NCBI GenBank assembly: GCA_022710665.1
Contig: JAKLGN010000039.1
Span: 1 to 6,238, forward strand
Length of the DNA stretch: 6,238 bases
DNA from: Methanoregula sp.
GTDB lineage: Archaea; Halobacteriota; Methanomicrobia; Methanomicrobiales; Methanospirillaceae
Direction: 5' to 3'
Every line of letters starts with the position of its first letter. Within the stretch, counting starts at the first letter, position 1. The translations under genes were made by a program, and so were the position numbers. Positions 1 to 5,913 of this stretch are shown here, piece after piece. Under the pieces are notes generated by a model. That model was given only the letters and a program-made list of their open reading frames with translations, was not told the origin of the DNA and did no database searches.

Positions 1-245
1 AACTCGATGAAGCTCTTCGGTGTTCCCGTCTGGAGGCCCGGTGTAGGCGGGGATGCGGGCACCCATGCCGAGCCGTTCCACACGAGCCAGCCCTGGCCCG
101 CGGGATCGGGCTGCCACCACCGGCCCTGCACATCCGTGACCCGGAGGGCGTTCACCGCGGCAGCATATGCCTCGCCCGTGATCTGGCCGGCAGCGTACTG
201 CAACCGGAGTCGTTCCCGATCTTTCTCAGCCGTTTTGAAATCCAT
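1..245 (-). CDS. SHOCT-like, tryptophan-rich small protein, 3' truncated by window edge
   Basis: Reading the minus strand from 245 gives 81 codons that run off the left edge without a stop. Residues about 1-35 are a charged helix followed by YAAGQITGEAYAAAV, which resembles the short SHOCT-type segment (an aGqIt.eeY pattern) found at the ends of many membrane or secreted proteins. Residues 40-62 carry GRWWQPDP and then GWLVWNGSAWV, a W-x-x-dP-x-x-G-x-W-x-x-W-x-G-x-x-W pattern that I recall from multi-domain proteins of Methanoregula-like archaea. A Pro/Thr-rich linker starts near residue 64. I chose the ATG at 245 because GGGGGAG lies 8 bases upstream (254-260). An in-frame ATG at 284 would add 13 residues but has no such site. 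The function is unknown, and a C-terminal domain beyond the window could define it. Confidence 0.7.
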   Translation of the reverse strand, partial: MDFKTAEKDRERLRLQYAAGQITGEAYAAAVNALRVTDVQGRWWQPDPAGQGWLVWNGSAWVPASPPTPGLQTGTPKSFIE

Positions 246-302
246 TCGTGCTGCTCCCCCATTATCCAGCGACCTGACCGGCATGTATCGTCCAGGATTA
301 TG

Positions 303-321
303 AATTATTCACGTAATAATT
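303..321. promoter_or_regulatory. AT-rich palindrome upstream of the left-edge gene
   Basis: AATTATT and AATAATT form perfect 7-base arms around a 5-base centre (CACGT, 310-314). On the minus strand this lies 58-76 bases before the ATG at 245. It could be an operator, or it could contain the TATA-like element for a transcript with a leader of roughly 30-50 bases. Only the symmetry and AT content are seen; the role is inferred. Confidence 0.3.
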
Positions 322-400
322 GTATTTGAGCCTGATCCTTACGAGCCGGGAGCTATTTTCCCTGCTGCAATCCGGCCGGGAGCGTGGGCCGGTTTGAGAA

Positions 401-417
401 ATTAAATCCGACTCCCC
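401..417 (+). repeat. Motif copy A of the AAATCCGACCCC repeat
   Basis: ATTAAATCCGACTCCCC at 401-417 matches the motif copy at 607-623 in all but two positions, in the same orientation, and is the reverse complement type of the copy at 497-518. It is not part of any visible gene. Confidence 0.5.
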
Positions 418-496
418 GTTTGTCCCGATACCGGAATTGAACACTCATTCTGTCAAAAGAATGGCTGTTTTTTACAGGAAAATCCGGAGGCCGGCT

Positions 497-624
497 AGGG
501 GGGGGTGGATTTATTTTTGGGGATTTGCGCAGCTGGCGGCCCTTTCGGAAAACTGAAAATATCCGATGTCAAAATCTGCGATTCCCAAAATCCGGTCGGT
601 CCGGAAAAATAAATCCGACCCCCT
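497..624. repeat. Imperfect palindromic element of about 128 bases with 20-22-base arms
   Basis: The left arm 497-518 (A, eight G, then TGGATTTATTTTT) pairs with the right arm 605-624 (AAAAATAAATCCGACCCCCT). Six pairs form at the outer end, then a small internal loop, then 12 uninterrupted pairs (507-518 with 605-616). Inside, 515-524 plus 528-532 can pair with 576-590 (TTTTGGG...CGCAG against CTGCG...CCCAAAA), with three bulged bases. CCGG/TCGGT/CCGG at 592-604 is a further small hairpin. The overall form recalls a small non-autonomous (MITE- or REP-like) element or a structured intergenic RNA. No target-site duplication is obvious, so a transposable origin is inference. Confidence 0.5.
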
Positions 625-659
625 CATTGTGCCGTGTAGTCAATGGAATAATTGAAAAC

Positions 660-678
660 TTCGGTAATCCGCACCGAA
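660..678 (-). terminator. Hairpin directly behind the stop codon of the radical SAM gene
   Basis: TTCGGT (660-665) and ACCGAA (673-678) form a perfect 6-bp stem with a 7-base loop, starting one base after the TAA at 680-682. Read on the minus strand, the stem is followed by AGTTTTCAATTATT, a U-rich tail. This fits the end of the three-gene minus transcript. Archaeal terminators mostly depend on the U-run rather than the stem, so the stem may act in 3'-end stability instead. Confidence 0.5.
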
Positions 679-679
679 A

Positions 680-2323
680 TTAAAATGCAAGGAGCGGATC
701 CACCACTGAATCCCCCGCCACCTTCCGGTACTCCCCGAGGTTCCGGAACGGCCTTTTTGCAATAACCGCAGCAACCCGCTTCTTCCCTACCCCCGGCAGC
801 CACCGGATCGCAGATGCCGGCAGCTCGTTGATCCGGACCGGCACCGGCAGGGCCGTCACCGATCGCATGCCCCAGTCAACCACGACAACGTCTGTTACCA
901 TCCGCTCCCTGAGAGGGAGCGGGATGCCGACAAGGATCGGGTAGGACCCCATCTGCCTCCCGAAAGAGAGATCGCCCGGTACCTCGATTACCACATCATG
1001 GAGCACGGTGCCGGGGGGAAAGACCCGCTGGAGCATGGGCAGGTCAATCCTGTTCCGCACGTACTCCTTGAACTGCCTGAACCTCCGCTCGTACTTCCCG
1101 AGCATGTTGTTCGTGTACGCCGGCGTCCCTTCAAACGGCATCACCTGCCGGATATTCACGCGCCGGACAGAGAGTCCTGCCTCCAGGACACGGTCAAGAA
1201 ACTGCTCGTTGAGATCGTAGGTCATCTCCGTCTCCCCGGCAAGCCCGCAGACAAAGTTGAGCCCGGGAAGGAGCTCGGGCACGTTGTACCGCCGCATTCC
1301 ACCTTCCCCGTTCACGATCTCTATCGCCCGGAACACCTCGTCCGGACCTGCTTTGAGGTTATTGGCCGCAATCACGGCCGGGTCCGCGGTCTCCATGCCG
1401 AACGCCGCAACATCCCCGGGCGTATGGTGACGGATGATCGCCCGCAGCGCCTCGCGGGCGGCCTCCTCATGCCGGGCTATTGTCGCCGGGTTGGTGTTAT
1501 CGATGTGCAGGGTCTTCAGGTCCGGCGCAGCAGAGCGGATGGCTGAGAAGAGGGCATCAATCTTTTCCGGTTCCGGGGCCGGGTATTCCCCGGCTCCTGC
1601 CCCGTAGGCAAGAATATCCGGTTGCCGGCCGACCCGGAAGTGCCGGGCCCCCAGGGCATGGAGTGCGGCGACTTCTGCAGCCACTGCGGGGGTACCCCGG
1701 TATCTCGGCATACCGTAGAACGGCTCGGTGCAGAACGAACAGCCGCCGGTTGCCCCGTGCGGGCAGCCCCGTGCGGTCTCCAGTTCGCACATGACATGCG
1801 GGAAGGAGGGGTGCTGCACAATGACGCTGCTTCCCGTTATGCTCCACGGATCGGTGCGGGTGTAGTCCAGCACACCTTCCGGTTCGTTCCCGCCCAGGTA
1901 ATTGTCAAGTGCCACAGCCGGCTCACCTTCCAGCAGGGCATCATATCCGGACATGACCTGCCGTATTGCCGGCTGACCCCCTTCCTTTGCGTAGCCGAAG
2001 CCGATCGGACCACCCACCAGCTTCTTTGGCCCCCTCACCATGTGGCCGACCTGCTGGATCTCAGTGAGCGTGGCAGGGGTTCCGCCGAGATACTTCCCCG
2101 GCACCGTTACCCCCGCTATCATGATGAGCAGCCCTGCCCTGTTCAGATCAGCGGTCCGGAGCGGATCGTTCCGGAGCTGGTCGATGGTCAGGTACCGCAG
2201 GGTGTATTGGTGCGCAAGAAGGGCCCCGGCAACCGTACGGATGTAGGGTGAGACGTACGGCGGCACCCCAAGGCACGCCGGTTCGTCCACGTACCCGTCA
2301 AGGATGACCGCCGTGTTTCTCAT
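680..2323 (-). CDS. Radical SAM protein with C-terminal helix-hairpin-helix (COG1031-type)
   Basis: This 547-residue protein matches the archaeal radical SAM family that ends in a helix-hairpin-helix; its reaction is unknown to me. The N-terminus (residues 8-27, with the family-typical DGYVDEPACLGVPP) and the next 150 residues look like a Rossmann-type, B12-binding-like part. The cluster-binding cysteines are C187, C195 and C198 in RGCPHGATGGCSFC, so the spacing is CX7CX2C instead of the common CX3CX2C. I recall this longer spacing as normal for the family. GMETADP (309-315) and NNLKAG (321-326) fit the strand and helix regions that line the TIM-barrel site. The C-terminus carries LPGVGKKRVAAVI (509-521), a helix-hairpin-helix expected to touch nucleic acid. 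The ATG overlaps the stop of mptE by 4 bases (ATGA), and no strong ribosome site precedes it, so translation is probably coupled. A substrate such as tRNA is possible but only inferred. Confidence 0.88.
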   Translation of the reverse strand: MRNTAVILDGYVDEPACLGVPPYVSPYIRTVAGALLAHQYTLRYLTIDQLRNDPLRTADLNRAGLLIMIAGVTVPGKYLGGTPATLTEIQQVGHMVRGPKKLVGGPIGFGYAKEGGQPAIRQVMSGYDALLEGEPAVALDNYLGGNEPEGVLDYTRTDPWSITGSSVIVQHPSFPHVMCELETARGCPHGATGGCSFCTEPFYGMPRYRGTPAVAAEVAALHALGARHFRVGRQPDILAYGAGAGEYPAPEPEKIDALFSAIRSAAPDLKTLHIDNTNPATIARHEEAAREALRAIIRHHTPGDVAAFGMETADPAVIAANNLKAGPDEVFRAIEIVNGEGGMRRYNVPELLPGLNFVCGLAGETEMTYDLNEQFLDRVLEAGLSVRRVNIRQVMPFEGTPAYTNNMLGKYERRFRQFKEYVRNRIDLPMLQRVFPPGTVLHDVVIEVPGDLSFGRQMGSYPILVGIPLPLRERMVTDVVVVDWGMRSVTALPVPVRINELPASAIRWLPGVGKKRVAAVIAKRPFRNLGEYRKVAGDSVVDPLLAF

Positions 2324-2940
2324 AGTTCATGCCCGATCAGGGCAAGAAGTTTCCGGGCCCAGTGGAGTTTCCCGCGTTTCATCGGATCCACGTTCTCGTC
2401 GTCAAGGTCAAAGCCGGCGAGGTTGATGTGCGAAGCCCCGAGCTCGTCCGCAGCAAAGACCGCCCGGTCACCATCCGTGAAACCGCCGAAGTTGTACACG
2501 TGCGGGAGGGGCGCTGCCTGCGTTGTACCGACAACCTTGCCCCTGAACCGTGGTACCCAGTGGTTCAGGAGCGGCATATTGTCTCCGTGGGCGTGGATCA
2601 CGATGATGGTCCCCTCGTTGTTCAGTTCGATGAAACGGTCGGTCGCCCCGTCGAGGTCCGTGAAGATGGCGTCCGGGCAGATACCGTGGGAGTCAAGGAC
2701 CTCGGCCGCGGCATCAGCAGCAAATACGATGCCAGTGATTTTTCCGATCTCATCTTTAAGGCAGGGTGCATTGCCGCACACGGTCACTTCGTTGCCGTCC
2801 GTCAGGGATGCAAGGGACAGGAGGTTGTCCCGGTCCAGGAGGGATGCAAGGAGCCGGGCAGCCTCTTCATCGGCGGAACGGTCCAGACCAAAATAGTCGA
2901 CAATCTCCCGGTAGTAGGGCTCCCATTCAGCAAACAGCAT
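2320..2940 (-). CDS. mptE: 6-hydroxymethyl-7,8-dihydropterin pyrophosphokinase MptE
   Basis: This 206-residue protein belongs to the archaeal MptE family (DUF115-type, studied as MJ1634). The enzyme moves diphosphate from ATP to 6-hydroxymethyl-7,8-dihydropterin, a cytosolic step in building tetrahydromethanopterin, the C1 carrier of methanogenesis. It is unrelated in sequence to bacterial FolK. Visible conserved blocks are TDLDG (94-98), HAHGDN (116-121), GTTQ (138-141), NFGGFTDGDRA (150-160) and GFD (176-178). I place the start at the ATG at 2940. GAGGTG lies 9 bases upstream, and MLFAEWEPYY is the usual family N-terminus. A TTG at 2985 would extend the frame by 15 residues that do not look like the family. 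The gene lies 77 bases behind the RCK-DHH gene and overlaps the radical SAM gene by 4 bases, so the three probably share a transcript. Confidence 0.9.
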   Translation of the reverse strand: MLFAEWEPYYREIVDYFGLDRSADEEAARLLASLLDRDNLLSLASLTDGNEVTVCGNAPCLKDEIGKITGIVFAADAAAEVLDSHGICPDAIFTDLDGATDRFIELNNEGTIIVIHAHGDNMPLLNHWVPRFRGKVVGTTQAAPLPHVYNFGGFTDGDRAVFAADELGASHINLAGFDLDDENVDPMKRGKLHWARKLLALIGHEL

Positions 2941-3017
2941 ACCTGTCCCCACCTCTCCCGTCCGTGGTGCCCGGACCCAAGACAACCTCTTGCAGGCCCG
3001 ACGCTGCCTTCCGCTGT

Positions 3018-4487
3018 TCAGACGCCATTCTTCTTCCCCTCGTTCTCCAGGCCGACAAGGTCCCGGAACTTCTTGAGGACCGGCTCGATCACGATCTCGA
3101 GCAGCCGGGCCTTGTCCTCCACCTTGCCGAAGTAATGGAGCGGGAGCGTGGCAGCAGCCATGTTCGGGTGCCCGCCGGCATCGCCCATGTCCCCGAACGC
3201 CTCGGACAGCGCATTGCCGATGTGGAGGCGTATGTCGCGGTTGCGTGCCGAGATCACGATTGCGTTATCGGTGATACCATACACGAGCGCTGTGTTCACG
3301 CCCTCGAGCGTGATGAGGAGATCGGCTGCCTGCGGCAGGGCATCACGGTTTATTACATAGCCAACGTTGGCGAAGAGGTACCCGCTCTGGATCTTCCGCT
3401 CATGGATCGCCTTCCCCATCACGTCGAGCGTCTCCTGCGACATGGACGGGGACATGATCTGATCGAGCAGGTCCGCATCAGTCAGCGGCAGGAGAAATCC
3501 GGCGTAACTGAGGTCCTGCGGTGTGACGTTCCGCTTGAACTCCTTGGTGTCCGTACGGATACCGTAGAGGAGAGCGGTCGCGACCCTTTTGTCTACCGGC
3601 ACATCGAGCTCCTGAAGGTACTGGGTCATGATACTGGCCGTTGCCCCCACACCCGGGCGGATATCCAGAAAAGTACTCTGGACCGCCGCGTGCTTTCCCT
3701 CCCGGTGGTGATCGATGATGATATGGATCTTCGTTTCCACGGGCACATCGTTGTTGGCTCCCGGACCCTCGCAGTCGACCATCGCAAGGTACGTGCATTT
3801 CTGGAGTGCGTCTGTGGTGAGGTGCTCCATCTTGATATCGAGCAGGTTGACGAACGTGCGGTTCTCCTGGTGGCCGATGTTGCCCTCGTAAAAGATGCGG
3901 GTGGCAAGCGTTTTGCCGTTCGCCTGTTTTGCGATCTCGGCAAGTGCCATGGCAGACGAGATCGCGTCCGGGTCCGGGTTCTTGTGGGTGATGATCCCAA
4001 GCGTTCCCTCCCAACCGGCAAGAAGGGAGAAGAGCCGCTGCGAGATCCGGCTCGCGTGCTGTTTTTTTACCTGGAGGATTGCCTGCCGTGCAACCACTTC
4101 CTGCGGGTAGAGGACAAAATCGGCCCCGGCCGCGGTCAGCTTCTGGCCGTTCACCGGGTCGATCGAGCGGGCAACAACCTGCACGGCGGGATACCGCTTC
4201 CTGACGGCGAGGAGTGCTGCAAGGTTCGCGTCGCCATCACCGGTCATGACAAACGCGATCTCGAACGGGGGAAGACCCGCAAGCATCTCAGGCGAGGTTA
4301 TGTCGCGCTGGTACGCATCGAACTTCTGGTCGCGGAGGTGACGGACAAGGGTTTCGTCCCGGTCGGCAACAATCACGCGCTCGTGCTCTTTGGCAAGCTC
4401 CTGGATGATGTTGTAACCGTTTGTCCCGCACCCGAAAATGCAGTATTTTACCGGTCCCGGCTGCTGATACGGGGCTTCCTGCGGCAT
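3018..4487 (-). CDS. RCK (TrkA-N)-DHH-DHHA1 phosphoesterase fusion
   Basis: This 489-residue cytosolic protein has three parts. Residues 13-140 are an RCK/TrkA-N Rossmann domain with the nucleotide loop G19-C-G21-T-N-G24 and an acidic D42 at the end of strand 2, which favours NAD(H) or another adenine nucleotide. Residues 160-350 are a DHH phosphodiesterase: HKNPDPDA (168-175), D238 in MVDCEG, IIDHH with D259-H260-H261, and D313 in RTDT, all metal-ligand motifs kept. Residues 360-480 are DHHA1 with AGGHPNMAAA (437-446), which closes over the substrate. Relatives include NrnA (nanoRNA and pAp) and GdpP (cyclic di-AMP). All catalytic motifs are present, so it should be active, but the substrate cannot be told from sequence. 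No membrane segment and no RCK_C domain are seen. No ribosome site precedes the ATG, which suggests a leaderless message. It is the first gene of the minus cluster. Confidence 0.9.
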   Translation of the reverse strand: MPQEAPYQQPGPVKYCIFGCGTNGYNIIQELAKEHERVIVADRDETLVRHLRDQKFDAYQRDITSPEMLAGLPPFEIAFVMTGDGDANLAALLAVRKRYPAVQVVARSIDPVNGQKLTAAGADFVLYPQEVVARQAILQVKKQHASRISQRLFSLLAGWEGTLGIITHKNPDPDAISSAMALAEIAKQANGKTLATRIFYEGNIGHQENRTFVNLLDIKMEHLTTDALQKCTYLAMVDCEGPGANNDVPVETKIHIIIDHHREGKHAAVQSTFLDIRPGVGATASIMTQYLQELDVPVDKRVATALLYGIRTDTKEFKRNVTPQDLSYAGFLLPLTDADLLDQIMSPSMSQETLDVMGKAIHERKIQSGYLFANVGYVINRDALPQAADLLITLEGVNTALVYGITDNAIVISARNRDIRLHIGNALSEAFGDMGDAGGHPNMAAATLPLHYFGKVEDKARLLEIVIEPVLKKFRDLVGLENEGKKNGV

Positions 4488-4511
4488 GATACAGAAGATG
4501 TATCATTCCAC

Positions 4512-4520
4512 GGTAATAAG
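4512..4520 (-). promoter_or_regulatory. Possible TATA-like box for the minus-strand cluster
   Basis: On the minus strand CTTATTACC ends 24 bases before the ATG at 4487. That spacing fits an archaeal promoter of a leaderless or nearly leaderless transcript, in line with the missing ribosome site before the RCK-DHH gene. The match to a consensus TATA element is only moderate. Confidence 0.3.
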
Positions 4521-4593
4521 GGATTCCAACAGAGGGAAAGAAAAGCCCGCCGCGGTTTATCAAAGGTCGTGTCCACGTTCCTGCCGCTGTTCC

Positions 4594-4606
4594 AAAACCT
4601 TTATTC
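4594..4606 (+). promoter_or_regulatory. Probable BRE/TATA element of tRNA-Lys
   Basis: AAAACC (4594-4599) followed by TTTATTC (4600-4606) resembles a purine-rich BRE plus TATA element. It is centred about 41 bases before the mature tRNA, which predicts a transcription start near 4628-4630 and a short 5' leader removed by RNase P. Confidence 0.5.
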
Positions 4607-4643
4607 GCCATTATCAACCACATTAGTAAGCCCAACAAGGTAT

Positions 4644-4717
4644 GGGTCTGTAGCTTAGTTCGGCATAGCGGCGGACTCTTAATCCGCAGGTCAAGGGTTC
4701 AAATCCCTTCAGGCCCG
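4644..4717 (+). tRNA. tRNA-Lys, anticodon CTT
   Basis: The 74 bases fold into a full cloverleaf. The acceptor stem GGGTCTG (4644-4650) pairs with CAGGCCC (4710-4716), with one T-G wobble. The D arm is GCT/AGC (4653-4655 and 4667-4669) with GG in the loop. The anticodon stem GCGGA (4671-4675) pairs with TCCGC (4683-4687). The loop CTCTTAA puts anticodon CTT at 4678-4680, which reads lysine codon AAG. The T stem AAGGG/CCCTT encloses TTCAAAT (4698-4704). Discriminator base G4717 suits lysine. CCA is not encoded, so it must be added after transcription. No intron is seen. Confidence 0.97.
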
Positions 4718-4729
4718 TTTTTCATTTTT
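4718..4729 (+). terminator. Oligo-T terminator of tRNA-Lys
   Basis: Two T5 runs (4718-4722 and 4725-4729) begin immediately behind the tRNA discriminator base. T-rich tracts of this kind end archaeal transcription without a hairpin. Confidence 0.6.
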
Positions 4730-4910
4730 CATATGTCCTTCCGACAGAGTAGGTCTTGTCATCCTCTGCCTCGACAAGAGCGGAGATATTTCCCATGGCG
4801 TGTCGATACGCCTTTTTTAAAAAGTTACCGGCCCTGAGCGCTTCTTTTCCTGCGAGATCCTCGCGATAACAGGATGCCGGCGACAGGGTTCGCGGAACCG
4901 CAGGGGGAGT
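4722..4910 (-). pseudogene. Unassigned 62-codon open frame without a good start; possible gene remnant
   Basis: On the minus strand a frame is open from 4910 (just after a TGA at 4911-4913) to a TGA at 4722-4724, 62 codons. Its last 45 residues have a protein-like make-up, for example DLAGKEALRAGNFLKKAYRH and then ALVEAEDDKTYSVGRTY. There is no ATG, GTG or TTG near the front. The only ATG (4797) leaves 24 residues and has no clear ribosome site. I do not recognise the family. It may be the 3' end of a decayed gene, a short real protein, or chance. A plus-strand hairpin with a T run lies inside it, which gives a competing non-coding reading. Confidence 0.25.
4797..4818 (+). terminator. Hairpin plus T6, terminator-like
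   Basis: GGCGT (4797-4801) and ACGCC (4808-4812) form a stem with a 6-base loop, directly followed by TTTTTT (4813-4818). A second, perfect 7-bp stem lies upstream: TCTTGTC (4754-4760) with GACAAGA (4773-4779). Together they could be the tail of a read-through tRNA transcript or of a small RNA starting behind the tRNA. No partner gene on the plus strand explains them. Confidence 0.35.
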
Positions 4911-4987
4911 TCAGTCCGGCAACCCGGTGCCAGAAGAAGAGTCCGAATAAACCGTATGAACCACGTACGCCGGGTGTATTTTTTTTA

Positions 4988-5782
4988 TTATCGGAACTCG
5001 TAAGCCCCCATACCAAGGTTGCCCCAGTACCAGCTCTGGTGGATGATGGTTCCCTGAGCCGCTGGTCCGGCTGCACCGAGTGCAACGAAAAGCGGCATGA
5101 AATGGTCTGGATATGGCTGGGCATGGACTGCCGATGGCGCACGCTCGCGGTAGTGTACGAGATTGTCGCGATCGCCATCTGTTACTGCATGGTTCAGCCA
5201 GTCGTTGAACGCGACCGCCCATGCATCCGTGGGCATTCCTTCCCCGAGGGCAACCGCGGGGTCGCCAAGCGGGTGCACCGCTCCTCCGCTGCCGATGACA
5301 AGCACTCCCCGGGTTCTGAGGGGCGCGATTGCGTTCCCGAGGGCAAGGTGCCGGGCAGGATCGAGATGGCCCTGGATAGAGAGCTGGACAACCGGGAACC
5401 GGGCATCCGGGTACATCAGCATCAGGGGCACCCAGGCCCCATGGTCGAAGCCCCGCCTGGTATCCGTATCACAGGGGATCCCCTCTGCCGCAATAAGGCC
5501 CGCAACCTGCTGTGCAAGATCCGGTGAGCCGGGAGCCGGATACTGCATATCGTACAGTTCCGAAGGAAAGCCGGAGAAGTCATGGATGGTAGCAGGGTGC
5601 ATGACGGCATTCACGGAAGGCTTCTGGGTGTTCCAGTGGGCGGAGATGCAGAGGATGGCTGTGATATCCGGATATTGCATTCCCAGACCGGCAAGGAATT
5701 CCCGGGCAGCAACGCCCGGTTCGAGGGGCAGGGAGGGGGCCCCGTGCGAGACAAAGATTGTTGGAAGACGATCCGGTGCCAT
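4988..5782 (-). CDS. Class III extradiol ring-cleavage dioxygenase, DODA/YgiD (LigB-like) type
   Basis: This 264-residue protein has the usual length and full motif set of the 4,5-DOPA dioxygenase/YgiD group, which uses one metal ion and O2 to open catechol rings. Visible blocks are SHGAPSLPL (12-20), SAHW (47-50), HDFSGFP (67-73), YPAPGSP (81-87), GFDHGAWVPL (111-120), SIQGHLDP (135-142), GSGGAVHPL (164-172) and PDHFMPL (225-231). By family comparison H13, H49 and H227 should bind the metal and H170 should be catalytic. GSGGAVHP replaces the more common GSGS-x-x-HN. The physiological substrate in an anaerobic archaeon is unknown, and this family has many members of untested activity. The ATG at 5782 has no clear ribosome site; T6 on the minus strand (5806-5811) lies about 24 bases upstream and could serve as a weak TATA element of a leaderless message. 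The gene is divergent from the rubrerythrin. Confidence 0.9.
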   Translation of the reverse strand: MAPDRLPTIFVSHGAPSLPLEPGVAAREFLAGLGMQYPDITAILCISAHWNTQKPSVNAVMHPATIHDFSGFPSELYDMQYPAPGSPDLAQQVAGLIAAEGIPCDTDTRRGFDHGAWVPLMLMYPDARFPVVQLSIQGHLDPARHLALGNAIAPLRTRGVLVIGSGGAVHPLGDPAVALGEGMPTDAWAVAFNDWLNHAVTDGDRDNLVHYRERAPSAVHAQPYPDHFMPLFVALGAAGPAAQGTIIHQSWYWGNLGMGAYEFR

Positions 5783-5871
5783 GAAGCAGTCTTCGCCGCG
5801 GGAGCAAAAAACACCATGGATCCGGCAGCCGGCTTACGACAGGCCGATGCCCCGGTTTTATTGCAGCAGGC

Positions 5872-5879
5872 TATAATAT
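5872..5879 (+). promoter_or_regulatory. TATA-like box of the rubrerythrin gene
   Basis: TATAATAT lies 35-42 bases before the ATG at 5914, which predicts a start of transcription near 5900 and a very short leader that still includes GGAG at 5902-5905. It sits in the spacer shared with the divergent dioxygenase gene. Confidence 0.45.
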
Positions 5880-5913
5880 CCCGCAAAGGCAAGGATCACA
5901 TGGAGTCATGAGC

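Larger units (their letters stand above)
322..659. other. Intergenic region without a supported gene
   Basis: I find no convincing coding sequence here on either strand. The region holds a GC-rich inverted repeat (CCGGCC at 372-377 and GGCCGG at 387-392, followed by TTT) and three copies of a motif close to AAATAAATCCGACCCCC. Two of these copies face each other and bound a palindromic unit at 497-624. AAAATCCGG also occurs twice as a direct repeat (479-487 and 587-595). The stretch separates two minus-strand transcription units, so it should contain the terminator region of one and the promoter of the other. Confidence 0.6.

Noticed and set aside
372..392. CCGGCC/GGCCGG hairpin followed by TTT as a plus-strand terminator
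   Set aside because: No plus-strand gene precedes it and the T run is only three bases.
461..556. Plus-strand frame of 31 codons starting with ATG in the palindrome region
   Set aside because: It has no ribosome site, runs through the repeat arm (giving Gly/Trp/Tyr-rich sequence), and resembles no protein I know.
2766..4658. Long plus-strand open frame opposite the RCK-DHH gene, about 630 codons
   Set aside because: It lies exactly opposite a gene with full catalytic motifs, has no recognisable domain, and arises from the GC-biased codons of the true strand.
4644..4717. tRNA-Lys as an attachment site of an integrated element
   Set aside because: I found no second copy of the tRNA 3' end in the window and no integrase gene. 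The idea stays open only for sequence outside the window.
4795..4869. Plus-strand 24-codon frame with GGAGAT 7 bases before its ATG
   Set aside because: The ribosome-site match is fair, but the peptide has no features, and the first codons coincide with the terminator-like hairpin and T6 run.
4874..5527. Plus-strand frame of 217 codons opposite the dioxygenase
   Set aside because: It is antisense to a gene whose motifs are complete, and its translation shows no domain.
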